Assembly (NCBI RefSeq): GCF_000524195.1
Contig: NW_020170396.1
Span: 1,184,127 to 1,248,126, forward strand
Reading direction: 5' to 3'
Source: Echinococcus granulosus
Taxonomy: Eukaryota > Platyhelminthes > Cestoda > Cyclophyllidea > Taeniidae
DNA: 64,000 bases
Position numbers and translations under genes: made by a program. Positions 50,201-60,489 of the stretch are shown here, in pieces (position 1 is the first letter of the stretch; each line of letters opens with the position of its first letter). Under the pieces are notes generated by a model, which did not search any database, was not told the origin of the DNA, and saw nothing but the letters and a program-made list of their open reading frames with translations.

Positions 50201-50614
50201 AGGCTGATTTGGTTGCGTGATTAGATAAAATGACAAATTGCTACATCAAAACTGCAACTCATCTACCAAATCAAAAAAACTATAATACTTGGAGCAAAGA
50301 GTTGTCTAAGCAGCCAATTCGCAAAAATATCTCCAGTCTTGGAGGGTAGTGGGTCGGAAATATATTCTGGCATGAATTAACAGTTAATATCAATTAAACC
50401 GGTGAATGGGAAACTCACTAATAATTCCTTTAAGTTAATCTATCCGTATTTGCACCACCGAAATGCAGCCGCAAACTGTTTTTTTCATTTTGAGAGACGA
50501 TAGAAAGCAAAACAATCGTCCGACCCTCCTCAATACGTGCACCTTCCTGATCCCACGGAGAGATCATTTCAATGGACTTGGCTTCGACACAAGTACGATC
50601 CCTGCGTACCAATT
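47062..50614 (-). CDS. Unidentified gene, three phase-compatible exons (partial)
   Basis: I do not recognise the product. Exons 50459-50614, 47765-47886 and 47062-47298 each have a plausible acceptor and join without breaking frame: phase 1 into two leading bases, then phase 0. The joined piece reads LVRRDRTCVEAKSIEMISPW, then (exon 2) NNFFTPSSGIIMVCGSFDNR, then (exon 3) ATYAVFALHGGKVQVANLLI. It looks mainly helical, with a short beta-like stretch in the middle exon. Possible earlier coding sequence lies at 50664-50761 (ECLIGKCEAFRFALSKIAIL). The long 2.6-kb intron and the lack of a family match keep confidence low. It would be transcribed away from the MyoD-type gene. Confidence 0.35.
47765..47886 (-). 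CDS. Unidentified gene, exon B
   Basis: Acceptor CAACTAG with an upstream TTAAC branch-like site. It codes NSVEGKSNNFFTPSSGIIMV and more, and ends TVE before GTTTGT in phase 0. Confidence 0.36.
48047..48147 (+). CDS. Possible internal exon, unknown gene
   Basis: Acceptor TATTTGCACAG and a strong GTATGT donor frame LTAVSQSASKMQEKLETEEG continuing AFRRSNYVTHISG, a charged helical piece. No neighbour exon joins it in phase, and it lies inside the putative minus-strand gene. Low confidence. Confidence 0.25.
48893..49114 (+). CDS. Possible terminal exon with one membrane span
   Basis: After an AG at 48892, the frame reads SICVGEYIENVVKEAILGNY and a hydrophobic segment AADVILVYLSYLFIIMSSLK, ending in a basic tail and TAG. 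The acceptor has a pyrimidine tract and a CTAAC branch-like site upstream. No partner exon found. Confidence 0.25.
   Translation, partial: SICVGEYIENVVKEAILGNYNQDTIASNLALAADVILVYLSYLFIIMSSLKLYNIALRSERRNAAAITETSQA
50459..50614 (-). CDS. Unidentified gene, exon A
   Basis: Acceptor ACCTTGTTTGCCTAG-type (ends CTAAG), 51 codons, ending LRLHF before G|GTGGTG. Best splice acceptor of the three exons. The plus-strand frame over the same bases (50463-50645) is the competing reading. Confidence 0.38.
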
Positions 50615-51524
50615 CTTAGGCAAACAAGGTAAACATGTGAAATGAAGGGCTTTCTTTAAGGTAATCACATATTGGCATGCATCCACTAGTACGTGCGCTA
50701 GAATAGCTATCTTGGACAACGCAAAACGAAATGCTTCACACTTGCCAATTAAACATTCCATCTCTCTTTTATTACCTCATCCTTACTTGCCTCGGTATAT
50801 CCATGCAATTATTCCCCTCCGCATTATCCGTCAACTTTCAATACATCCTAACAGGGCGTGAGCACATCCACAGTGGATGTTTTGATAAAGTTAAACCCTC
50901 ATTCGGACAGACTTAAATCTTCTCGCCTAATTTTACTAAGCATTATATTCTTGCAGGTGTAATAAATACATCATGGAGAAGACGTAGTACATCATGCCTC
51001 CTGTTAAATTGGTCGACAATCATACCTAAGATAAAATTCAGGTGCAGTAGGTTGCTTTCAATGCATTCCCACAACCTTCATTTTTTTAGTTTTTTTTTTT
51101 GTAATCTAGTACTCCTTTAAAATACCTCAAAAAGGCAGTAAGGAAATAGTGCAGAGAAATTCAAATAGGATAATTAACGTTAACGAAATGTGGTATTGTA
51201 TGAATTATTTTCAGCGTTCGAGCTCTGCACCAGATAGGAAACGGCAATATGATTCTGATGAAGTTTCTGGTGAGATTTGTGCTTTAAGCCCTTGATGTGA
51301 TGTACCATCCTGTCAGTTAAGTCAGTGTTTTGGCTTGAAGAAATTGCTTTCGTTTGTGTCAAAATCAATCTGAAAATGAAATCTGAAAAGAAACCAATCT
51401 CATTTGGGTTTGGGAATAGCCACTGCACATGTGTTTTGCTTTCCTTGGCACCATGGGAACAGTGGGGTATTCAAATGCTTCTGACTTCCGAACTCCACAA
51501 AATTTGAACCTTTGCAAGGGGGCG

Positions 51525-51605
51525 CACGCACATACGCGCCTGTGGACACGATTATACGTGCGTGTATAGGTGCGCACGGATGAACGCACCCATGCACGCA
51601 CGCGG
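51525..51605. repeat. Alternating CA/CG/TG purine-pyrimidine tract
   Basis: Imperfect ACGC/TGCG repeats over about 80 bases upstream of the MyoD-type gene. The alternation of purine and pyrimidine is the pattern that can adopt left-handed DNA. Confidence 0.6.
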
Positions 51606-51807
51606 TCAAGGAGTTTGTGTTTTGTCTGTTTCACCTTTGGCAGTGTGTGCAGCCTCCCATCGATTTCTGATAATCACAACAGCTGTGCCGCGTCATTTTG
51701 GGAGGGGAAGACGTTTTCTCCGCCAGCAGTTGCTGCGCAGCCCAAGCGCACAGGCGCTAACGGCCGGAAAAACAATTGGTGCGGCGCACACGCCTTTGGT
51801 GCGTGCA

Positions 51808-51890
51808 GGCAAGCGATTGGCTGATGCTGGCACTCTTGCATTTGCTGCGTGCCACGCGGGCCAATGGGCAAGCTGGTATAATAGTGCGTG
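51808..51890 (+). promoter_or_regulatory. Candidate MyoD-type gene promoter elements
   Basis: GATTGG at 51812, CCAAT at 51861 and a TATA-like tataata at 51877 lie about 430 bases before the proposed start codon, in a GC-rich stretch. The box spacing is not classical, so this is tentative. Confidence 0.3.
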
Positions 51891-52151
51891 CTGATCGACT
51901 GCCACTTCTGGTCAAATTGAATAACGGACAGCAGTTGTCGCAATTACTGCTGCCCGAACAGCCGCAAGAGTGGAAAAGCAGTCTATTTTTTGTGAAAAAC
52001 GCACATAGTACACTGGAACAGTAAAGAGGAGGACGGGAACTATACACACGCGCACACATACCTCGAACAGGCGCATCCCAGAACAACAGTTGATGCGACA
52101 ACAGCCGCTAACAATTGTCGTCGTTCAAAGTAGTCTCTCGTGATCGCCTCA

Positions 52152-52217
52152 GTCATCAGTCTTGTGAAGGAGAAGAAGAGGAGGAGGAGGAGGTGGTGGA
52201 AGGAGGAGGAGAAAGAA
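52152..52217 (+). repeat. GA/AGG-rich tract in MyoD 5' leader
   Basis: Purine-only run of gag, agg and gtgg units shortly before the start codon, probably in the 5' UTR. Open antisense and sense frames through it are low-complexity artefacts. Confidence 0.7.
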
Positions 52218-52317
52218 GAAACACTTACTCTTGTTATCCGCCTACCGGTTGCGCACCGCCCTACCCCCCACACGCACCCACTACCACCAACAGCCACGTA
52301 AAGCAGAAGGCAAACAG

Positions 52318-53310
52318 ATGTTGGGAAGCGGTGGCGATTATGCCATTGAGGTAGTAACGACAGCAACTCCTAGTGTACCTCAGCCTTCGAAACTTCATGA
52401 CGCAAACAACAATGGTCCAGGTGGACGTGAAAATATCTACCCCTATCCTGAGTACTCTAACCTTATGGGCTATGACAATAGCGTTAGCCAAGGCCGTCCC
52501 TTTCCGAATGATACCCATCCCGGGCCGCTGCAGACCTTGGTCAGTCAGCTGGTGGCCAAAAGTGAGCTTGGCTCAAACGAGGCCAATTACGACCATCTTT
52601 TGTATTCGGCCTCGTCTACAGCGGCAGCGGCTGCCTATTCACCCTTCTACGGCAATCAGTCGGGAGGAATGTCGACGTCCTTCGAGAACTTTTATCCGCA
52701 CAGCTATACAGCTTATATGTCCGACCACCTAAATAATTCCACAGATCTGAATGGCTTTCCGTATTCCTCCACCTATGCGAGCAATCGGGTGTACGAGACG
52801 AGTGATTATGGGGCGGCGTCCAACACTTATCAAAATCAGCATCCTTCTACAACGAATGCTAATAAGACGGCGCCCACTTCAAATACCATCGACTCCTCTT
52901 CCACATCTTCAGTCACTTCAACGTGCTCGGCGATGGATTCGGCCTTTAATAACACGGGCTTTTATCTTAAACCTGAGGAGGGTGGAAAAGTAGGAAGGTT
53001 TTTTACCAGCCCCAATGATGCTGCTGCTACTGCTGCCCTTACTACTACCACTACTTGTAACACCAGCAGTAGTATAGATAAGGAGCAGAGAAAGCGGATG
53101 GTGGAGGCTCGAAGGAACGGTGCAGATACGGGGAAGAAGGCACGAACACATCAGCAAAATAAGAAGGCGGAGATTTCTCCCTGTGTCACCGAGAAGGACG
53201 TAAAATCGGGCCTTGCTGTGGGGGAAGATCACAGCCCTCTATCCATAGGAGTGGACTCCGGAGATGATTCGAATTCCAGCGGGGATGATGAGCATGGAAC
53301 TGGGAATAAG
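52318..53310 (+). CDS. MYOD: MyoD-type exon 1 (N-terminal region)
   Basis: 331 codons from [13 protein letters not shown], ending [10 protein letters not shown] before a GTAAAT donor in phase 0. It contains Tyr/Pro/Asn-rich sequence ([20 protein letters not shown]), a poly-Thr run and a basic patch [15 protein letters not shown]. Frames from 52231 start at a non-ATG codon and include leader sequence. Confidence 0.85.
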
Positions 53311-56300
53311 GTAAATCCAAATTGTTTGAGTGGCGTTAATGCTCTCCCCTTAGAGTTTTGCATTTTGTTAGCTTCAACTCATCCTAGGCGTATCGCGTAA
53401 TGTTCGGTTTATTCGAGGCTCGTAACCATGACACAATAATTTGTTAATTCCAAAGTTGTGAAGCCCAGTGGGAGATAAGGTAGTTACTGTCGTCGTTGTT
53501 CGAGAAGGTGAGGGGTTTCTGACTGACGAAAGCAAACAAAACGGCTATGTTTACACGAGAGGGGATTCCAAGACTCAGCACTCCTTGTGAACTTGTTAAA
53601 AAATTTATTTGCCACAAATTCGCTAATAGATGTAACAAAATTGTGTGCTTGAAAATTTCTATTTAAGTTACATCTAGTTCCCATATTTCGAGTTTGACTT
53701 TCGCTATTATTGGGAGTGGTTTATCGAACTGAAACAGGTAAATGGAAATTGTTTTGGCGATTTCGAGCAACTAATATTCCCCACCCTTCATATCATCATG
53801 ATGATAAACCGAAATCTAAATCAGATTTAATGGTCACTGATCCACTGTCAGTTAACGAAACCATAGTTTGAGGGATTGAGTTTTCGTATGTAAAGTTCTA
53901 GGGCATATCCAACTCACTGCTATTCTGTTACGAATGTGATTTAAGCTGAGCGTGAACCGGGTCATGAGAACGGCGTTGGATGTGGTATTCAAATCATGAC
54001 CTTAGCGTCATATCTACGCGCCCATGCGTGAACCGATGAAATGAGAAATGGGGGTAGAAAGGGGCATATGCAACATCCTTCACGGATGGTTTAGCAGATC
54101 CATTTTGGCTAAGTGGAATCAGATAAACATTCCACGTGAACTGGTACACCACCCATCCGCGGCATACAACTTGATTGAAGGCCTGGGCTCCTGTTTATTT
54201 GCTCAGTTGCAGTCTTCGCTTCCAACTATCTAATCAGGTAACTTTCTTCCTTTTCTGAATATAAGCAGGTGTAGTTGATCAACATTCCGAAATTTTTATC
54301 TAATCTTTCCGAATAACATTTTAAAGCTTAAATTAGAAGACGACTGCCGAAACTCCCCCTAATATGCTATGAATCGCCTGAAGTTATCTGACACAGCGTT
54401 CGCGACTAGTGGGCTTATGTCCCCACACCCAAAAAAGCATCGTAAACTACCGAATACATTAGTAACAGGTACAAGTAAGCAATTCACCACACTGGCCTAT
54501 CAATCTTCTTTTGTAAGCAAATACCGCTAGTGTTCTTGCTGTCCGAATTCGTGCATGTGGCAATTTCGGGTTTTCATGTTCTATCATGTCTGTTTGCATA
54601 CATGTAAGACAGACGCTGCTCGATTTCTCTTGACACAATCTTCTCGAAATGGATGAATTCAGACAGTTCTTGTTGTCTGATTAATGCTACACAACCCCAC
54701 TTTTAGGAGAATTTCCCTAATCAGTAGCTTTTCTTTTCAAAAAAACTCAAGACACTTTGGGTGTTTCGCATGCTGAGTTTGAAGTTATTTGAACCAGCAA
54801 GTTTATACAGAACTTGAAACCTCCCTAATAACTAGATTCGGAGACTAATTTAAGTCACTAATGATGGGAAATAGCATCAAGACTGAATCTAACTACCATT
54901 CAGGACCCACCCATGTAGTCGCCGAATTAGCAAATATAACTCCCACTGCAATTTGGATGGCACCGGTCGAATAAGCTTGTGTACCCGACTTGTTAATCGC
55001 ATTGATACTAACTCGTATAGCTCTTTAATCAGAAACTGAAATACCTTCATTAAAAAACCGAATTTAATGTTAAGCAGTACATTCGACTAAACTAATTCAT
55101 AACGCCTTTAAACATACTGCAGAGAATGCAATGGTTGTGCGAGCCATCTGACAAGTAGTGGGACACCTTGGGTTGACCGTTTCTTATAGACAGGATATAA
55201 ATGAAAGTAGAGATGGAAAGTACTGCGAGAGGTATTGTTTGTCTCTACTTACTCGGTTGCATTGGAAACCTTCGTCGGGTCAACGAATTGGGTTTCCATA
55301 TGACGAGATCGGTTCGTGGAAGTTGTGAAATCGTACATGTCGCTTCTACTTGACGGACCATTTTTAGCAGTCCCTTCCATCGATTCCTTTGGGCTTATGA
55401 ATACGCACAAATACATGCACGGCCACTAACATAAGTATGGTGTCTTCAACATAGGCGGTTATGACTAACGACCTCAGTGCTAAATCTTACTCATCCGGCC
55501 CTTCTCGACAAGAAGGCGTCAGCTGTTTACCACGATCGAGGTAGTGAGGGTTAGCGTCGGAGACAAGGCGGGTCTTGGAGAAATCCTCTCTCCCCTTGCA
55601 CCGAAAGGAAAAAGAAGGGAGTAAGAGGGAATGGGAGGGAGCGAGTGAGGCACGTACATCCTAAGGTAACAGCTGACGCTTGGGCATCACATCCCTTACG
55701 CGGGTACGCTAGTCCGGGCGAGCCTTCTGGAGAGGGTAATTAAGCAGTAACAGCAGAAGTGATAGTAGCGAGCTGGGAAAGGGGCGAAGGAGTTCGGGTC
55801 GAAACAACTGTTGCGGTGTTGAAGTCACGATTTCCCGGGGTGGGGGTGAAGAAAGTTGGCAATAAAATATGGAGACCAGTTACCACCGTGAAACGAGTTT
55901 TGGAAAAGGGCGATTGGAAGAGCTACCTTTCGCCTTCCACCCCATCTGCATGTCACAAGGGTGTTTTTACACCCAGCTTTGATAGGCCATGTGTGTATGT
56001 AGGATTATTAGGTACGATTAAAGGCCCATTATACGTTTTCACAGCTGGGTAGAAATTAACCAATATTTAGCACTAGCAGATGCAAAAAAACTATACAAAG
56101 GTAATCAATCTTTTCATTTATACATATTCTTGCAAAAATAAGTCCTATCTTGTGATAATAATCCGGTCTTTTACAAAATTGCTAAATTTAAGCTTATAAA
56201 TATCATAGGTTTATTTAAAAGGGGTAGGTCTTTGTCAAAGAAGGCTAAAATTGGTAACTGTTGTTAATAAGCAATCTAATCTGACGCTTTGATCAATTGT

Positions 56301-59300
56301 GATCTCTTTTTCTCATAGGAGGAGCATATAATAGCCCCTGGATCGCATGGCCAATGCCTTCTGTGGGCATGCAAGGCATGCAAGAAGAAGACAATGCAGG
56401 TCGACCGTCGAAAGGCAGCAACAATGCGAGAGCGTCGACGTCTGCGCAAAGTCAACGAGGCTTTCGAGACGTTGAAACGGCGCACCTGTTCTAATCCGAA
56501 TCAGCGTATGCCAAAAGTGGAGATCCTACGTACGGCCATTGATTATATAGAAAACCTGGAAGAGATGCTCCATCGCAATGGAGTTCTTCTAGGATCCTCA
56601 GCCTCTTCCTCCTCAATTTCCGGCACACTTCTCCGCTCCTCCGGTCGCTACTCTACCGGTGCTGGTGTCAACGGCACTGCAGTGAACAGTAAAATAACCT
56701 CAGTAGAGAGTGCCAGAATTCAACGAACAGGTGGGGGTAGTAGGGGCCGGAAGGCGGGGACACTTACAAAAGGTGATAAAGTGGGGAATAACCGAGCTGA
56801 CTACACAAACATGGCTGCCACTCCGGCTACAAACAATGGTCAGGCTTCCTTTATGAAAATGGAGAACTCACAATCCATGGTGAGTTTTCTTCTCTTACAC
56901 CAGAATTAAACATAGGAACTTTGGGATCCTCGTTGAACAGGAAGAATGCGATGTAGATTTTAAGATAATTAAGAAAAAGGCGGAACAATGGTTTGTCTCA
57001 TAGTCATCATTCATCAGTTATTGGACTGAAGGTAATCAGTCGGGGGAATGAGGGAGGGGGTTGATGCATACAGTTTCTCTACCCCGACGGGATCATGATG
57101 GACGGTAGGGCAGGCGAACAAGTGGGAGAGACAGAGAGGAAGGGGAGGTGCCGGGAATGAAGTGTGTACGCATACGGATTCCGAAACCGGTGGATCCGGG
57201 CTAGGTAGAACCAACTTTGTGGTAAGGGGAGGGAACAAAATCAGTGAGTCTTTGATGAATATGGCAGGTGGTACGATTGTGCCTGCTAGGCCTTGTCTTC
57301 CATCCCCCATTATACCATTCGACTGTCAATGTATTCACACGCGCATCCAGGCATACTTGCACGTGTCAGTGTATGGGATAAGAATAGCAAAGGTGGTCCA
57401 ACCCCCACTCGGTCTGTCATAACTGTCGTTTGGCTAATTAACTGACCCTCTCAAGGTCTAGGCGATGCGAGGGAATCTAAGGGGAAGGAGAGATGGGTAG
57501 CGCCCCAATCGTAGAACACGTGTATTTTAATGACATTTAGCCACAAATTCCTTTACCCTTACCTTAGGCAGTAATTACTATTAACCAACTTTAAAGACTT
57601 TATTCCCAATAAAATCATTAATGTGTTGCAGCATCACCTCAAGTTGCTTGCCTATGTGCAACAGTTCTTGAGTGCATGGCTTTACCCTACGTGTATTTCG
57701 TAATTTAATTTTAACTTTCGTAATGAAGCACTCAACAACCCTGCAAGACCTCCATCTCATTGCTTGGATGTAGTCCATTAAATGAGATTTTGTGGATCTC
57801 GTGAACGAGATCATTTGTTGTGTCGAGTGCTGCTCGTTGTAATTTTCCCATTTATGTGCGGATAGAAGGAAATATCCGTATATTTTTTTCTTCTGTGTCA
57901 GAAGTTTATGTTTTAAATACTTATCGCCCAAGGATTCAGAAGCTTTTCTGGAACTAATGGAGTGGTGAAAACGGTACCCTTCTGAGTAGTTAACACTCCC
58001 ATTTAGCATAGAATTTTGTGCATGCATAGGCTCAGTAAACGGGCACTGAAGATCAAGTTAGGTAGAAGGAAGTAGCGCCCGCTATGGTGATTGCACCGAA
58101 AAGCATTATAGTGGCTTTTTTCTGGTGTAGTGTCAAATCGTTGGCGTCGTATATTTTTACAAAACAGCGCACAAGATGCCTTCTGTCCAGACTCACCGAC
58201 TAACCACAGCAGCCGCGACTGCCACTAATACTGCATCCCACCCACCCTTTCCCCAAATGTGCACGAAATCACGCCTGTGCGCACATACATGCGTACAAGC
58301 TTATGAGAGACAGGGCAGACAAGAGGTGCACGCCTCGACTACTCTGCAATGTAGACAAATGGGCAGCATAGATGTTTGGCCTGATCCCCTCCCTGTCCGC
58401 CCTCCCCTCGCCCCGCTTCTCGCCTCCTTGACTGCGCGACCATTCGGAGAAAACGCCATAAACAGACATTCGTAGGCGAGAGAGAGGGTGGTAGTTTGTG
58501 CCACGTACACACAGATCCACCGTAATTAGTAGTAAACGCCACAATGAAGTCCGTTTTCGTATGGTGCCAAATATGCCGCTGTCAACTTCCACCGAACCCC
58601 GGACTCCAACCCACTTGAACGAAATAGCTAATTTCCGTTTAAGATAGTCTTCACTTTTAGTTAAATATTTAGAATAGATTGATGATGTGGAGTAATTGTA
58701 TCATGTCATAAAAACAAACCCATTTTATTTACAGTGACAAAGTTGTAGAAGAATAAAGGAGACTTGGAGCGATCTTAAGACTAGGTATCTCACAAGCCGA
58801 GCTTGAAAACTTTTTACCTTAACTAGTTAACCACAAATCAAACACTACATGAACTTTAAACTCTCACCAAATATATCTACGAAGCTGAAAACTCGCTTAG
58901 AGTATTTTACATGCTTAACCTGAAATAAAGAGGACATTTTAGTTACCTATTATAGTCCGTCGGCTCCGATAAATCAGGAACAATGTGGATTGCCTAAAGT
59001 ACAAAACCACGGCTCTTCAATCATCTACTGAATCGCATAGCTGCAGACAGTTGCGCTTGAACATTGGATAGGAACGAATGGGGATGTGCGTCTTGATCTC
59101 CGTCATGAAGGAGCCACTGCAACTGCGTTTTTTAAAACAAGAAAGGCAGGAAAAGGAGTTGAAAAATAAGTCTGATTTACTTTCAGGCGATACTTGAAAA
59201 TTAAGTTCATTCATTCATAAAATCACATTGCCTGCGGCATCAAACAGATTCTACGAAATCTGTCCACTATAAACTATGGTCTAAGGGTGATAAGAAGGAC

Positions 59301-60208
59301 TTGCGGCAACGCTAGAAACAACCGCCTACATCTTCCATTCTCCTCTGTTTCAGCCAACAGAAGACGAGTCCTCTTACCGAGGATATACAGCAAGTTTGGC
59401 CAACAACGGGTGGCCGGCCTCACTCCCTGTCCACGATCCCACGACCGTTAGTGGTAGGTCCCTTTCGCGGTTTTTTTCATGTTTGGATAAACAATGGCAC
59501 AAGTTACGTACGTTCAGTCACTATGACTTCAAATATTCACGGGACTCCGCAATGGCTAAATCATCCATTAACTGGAGAAATTATAATTAATTTGTGTGGA
59601 TATAAACCTTCATTTTAGTACAGGCCATATATTTAATTAAAAACCATACTCTGCTAATGTTTTCAGTGAGATTTTAAAGGTAAAATCAAATGATTTAGTT
59701 AGTTCATAGGAAGCAAAGCCCTCGTTTGAACAATCGCTTACATTTCATCCCAAGTGTGGCACATCTGAAGTGTACTTCTATTTAAAACTTGGAAAGCAAA
59801 GTAGGCAACATTTTCACCCACTTTTTATTAATTTTGACTTGTTTTCTCTTAGCACCATAACATTTTGGCCCACCAACTTCGAGGCAGTAGTAATCATGCG
59901 TAAATTGCGTATACGTATACACACACCCACAAGTAAGGAGGGAGAATGAGGGATCACATTTTGTCCAGAAAAGAGGATATTACTGAGGCTTCCAGTGTTA
60001 TATTTGGCTATTAAGATTAAAAGGGAGAGGGAGAATCGTGCGTACACAAACAAATCACAATCAACTTCTAATTGGCCAGTTTCTCTTTATCCATCTAGGT
60101 GCAAGCGTGCCTGCCGTCTCCTCACCCCCGCCCTGGCGACATGTGACGCCCACTCTGAGTGGAGCTGAAACCCCCACCTCCGCGGTTCCCGAAAAAGCCC
60201 TCTGCTGA
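52318..60208 (+). CDS. MYOD: Myogenic bHLH factor, MyoD family, 4 exons
   Basis: MyoD-family proteins bind CANNTG E-boxes as heterodimers with E proteins and commit cells to muscle. Four exons (52318-53310, 56319-56879, 59354-59453, 60099-60208) join in phase to 587 residues. Residues 1-331 are a Ser/Thr/Asn/Tyr-rich activation-type region ending in an acidic stretch. Then comes the family Cys/His motif, with H334, C344, W347, C349 and C352 in [14 protein letters not shown]. The bHLH follows: basic region [20 protein letters not shown] (361-380) with the myogenic Ala365-Thr366 and Lys375, loop [13 protein letters not shown], helix 2 to about 415. The C-terminus has a [12 protein letters not shown] segment like the helix III region. 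Start is the first ATG of the exon 1 frame. Invertebrates usually have one such gene. Confidence 0.93.
53311..56318. other. MYOD: MyoD-type intron 1
   Basis: 3.0 kb, GTAAAT to CTCATAG. It contains three CAGCTG E-boxes at 55520, 55670 and 56042. A 97-codon frame at 55759-56052 has no splice partner or domain and is probably chance. Confidence 0.6.
56319..56879 (+). CDS. MYOD: MyoD-type exon 2 (Cys/His motif and bHLH)
   Basis: Acceptor TTTTTCTCATAG, donor GTGAGT, phase 0 at both ends, 187 codons. The reading must start at [20 protein letters not shown], upstream of the first ATG in the frame. The part after helix 2 is Ser/Gly/Thr-rich. Confidence 0.96.
59354..59453 (+). CDS. MYOD: MyoD-type exon 3
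   Basis: Acceptor CTCTGTTTCAG, donor GTAGGT, phase 0 in and phase 1 out. It codes [20 protein letters not shown] and [13 protein letters not shown]. The ESSYRGYT piece resembles the Ser/Tyr helix III area of vertebrate MyoD. Confidence 0.75.
60099..60208 (+). CDS. MYOD: MyoD-type exon 4 (stop)
   Basis: Acceptor TTTATCCATCTAG with two leading bases, in phase with exon 3. Codes [20 protein letters not shown] and [15 protein letters not shown], then TGA. No domain. Placement rests on splice signals, phase and Ser/Pro composition. Confidence 0.65.
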
Positions 60209-60237
60209 TGGGCTAATTTTCAGTCCGCCCTCCCTCC

Positions 60238-60292
60238 CGCATGCGCGTGCGTACCTACGTGCGTGCGCACGTGCATGTGTGTGCGTACCCAC
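60238..60292. repeat. Alternating GC/GT/AC tract in MyoD 3' UTR
   Basis: gcatgcgcgtgcgt-type sequence of about 55 bases with near-perfect purine-pyrimidine alternation and partial self-complementarity, just after the stop codon. Confidence 0.6.
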
Positions 60293-60479
60293 GATTCCCT
60301 ACCTCAACCCCCACTATTCCACATGCTCCTACGCCAACCTCAATCCTGTCTGCATACACACAGGCACATTGCTATTTACACTGGCCAATTTGTACTACAA
60401 AAAGACGGCAACAGGATCTCACACGAGAATCACAGTTTCCTCTTCTAATTTTTGACAAGCGCTAATGTCGTTTATTGTA

Positions 60480-60485
60480 AATAAA
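60480..60485 (+). terminator. Polyadenylation signal of the MyoD-type gene
   Basis: AATAAA 272 bases downstream of the proposed stop codon. Distance and orientation fit, though the hexamer alone is weak evidence. Confidence 0.45.
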
Positions 60486-60489
60486 ACAC

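Noticed and set aside
55759..56052. 97-codon frame just before MyoD exon 2
   Set aside because: No splice donor leading to exon 2 and no family pattern. Exon 2 has its own acceptor at 56318.
58176..58592. Overlapping frames on both strands in MyoD intron 2
   Set aside because: Low-complexity GC-rich patch open in several frames at once. No splice signals join it to exons 2 and 3.
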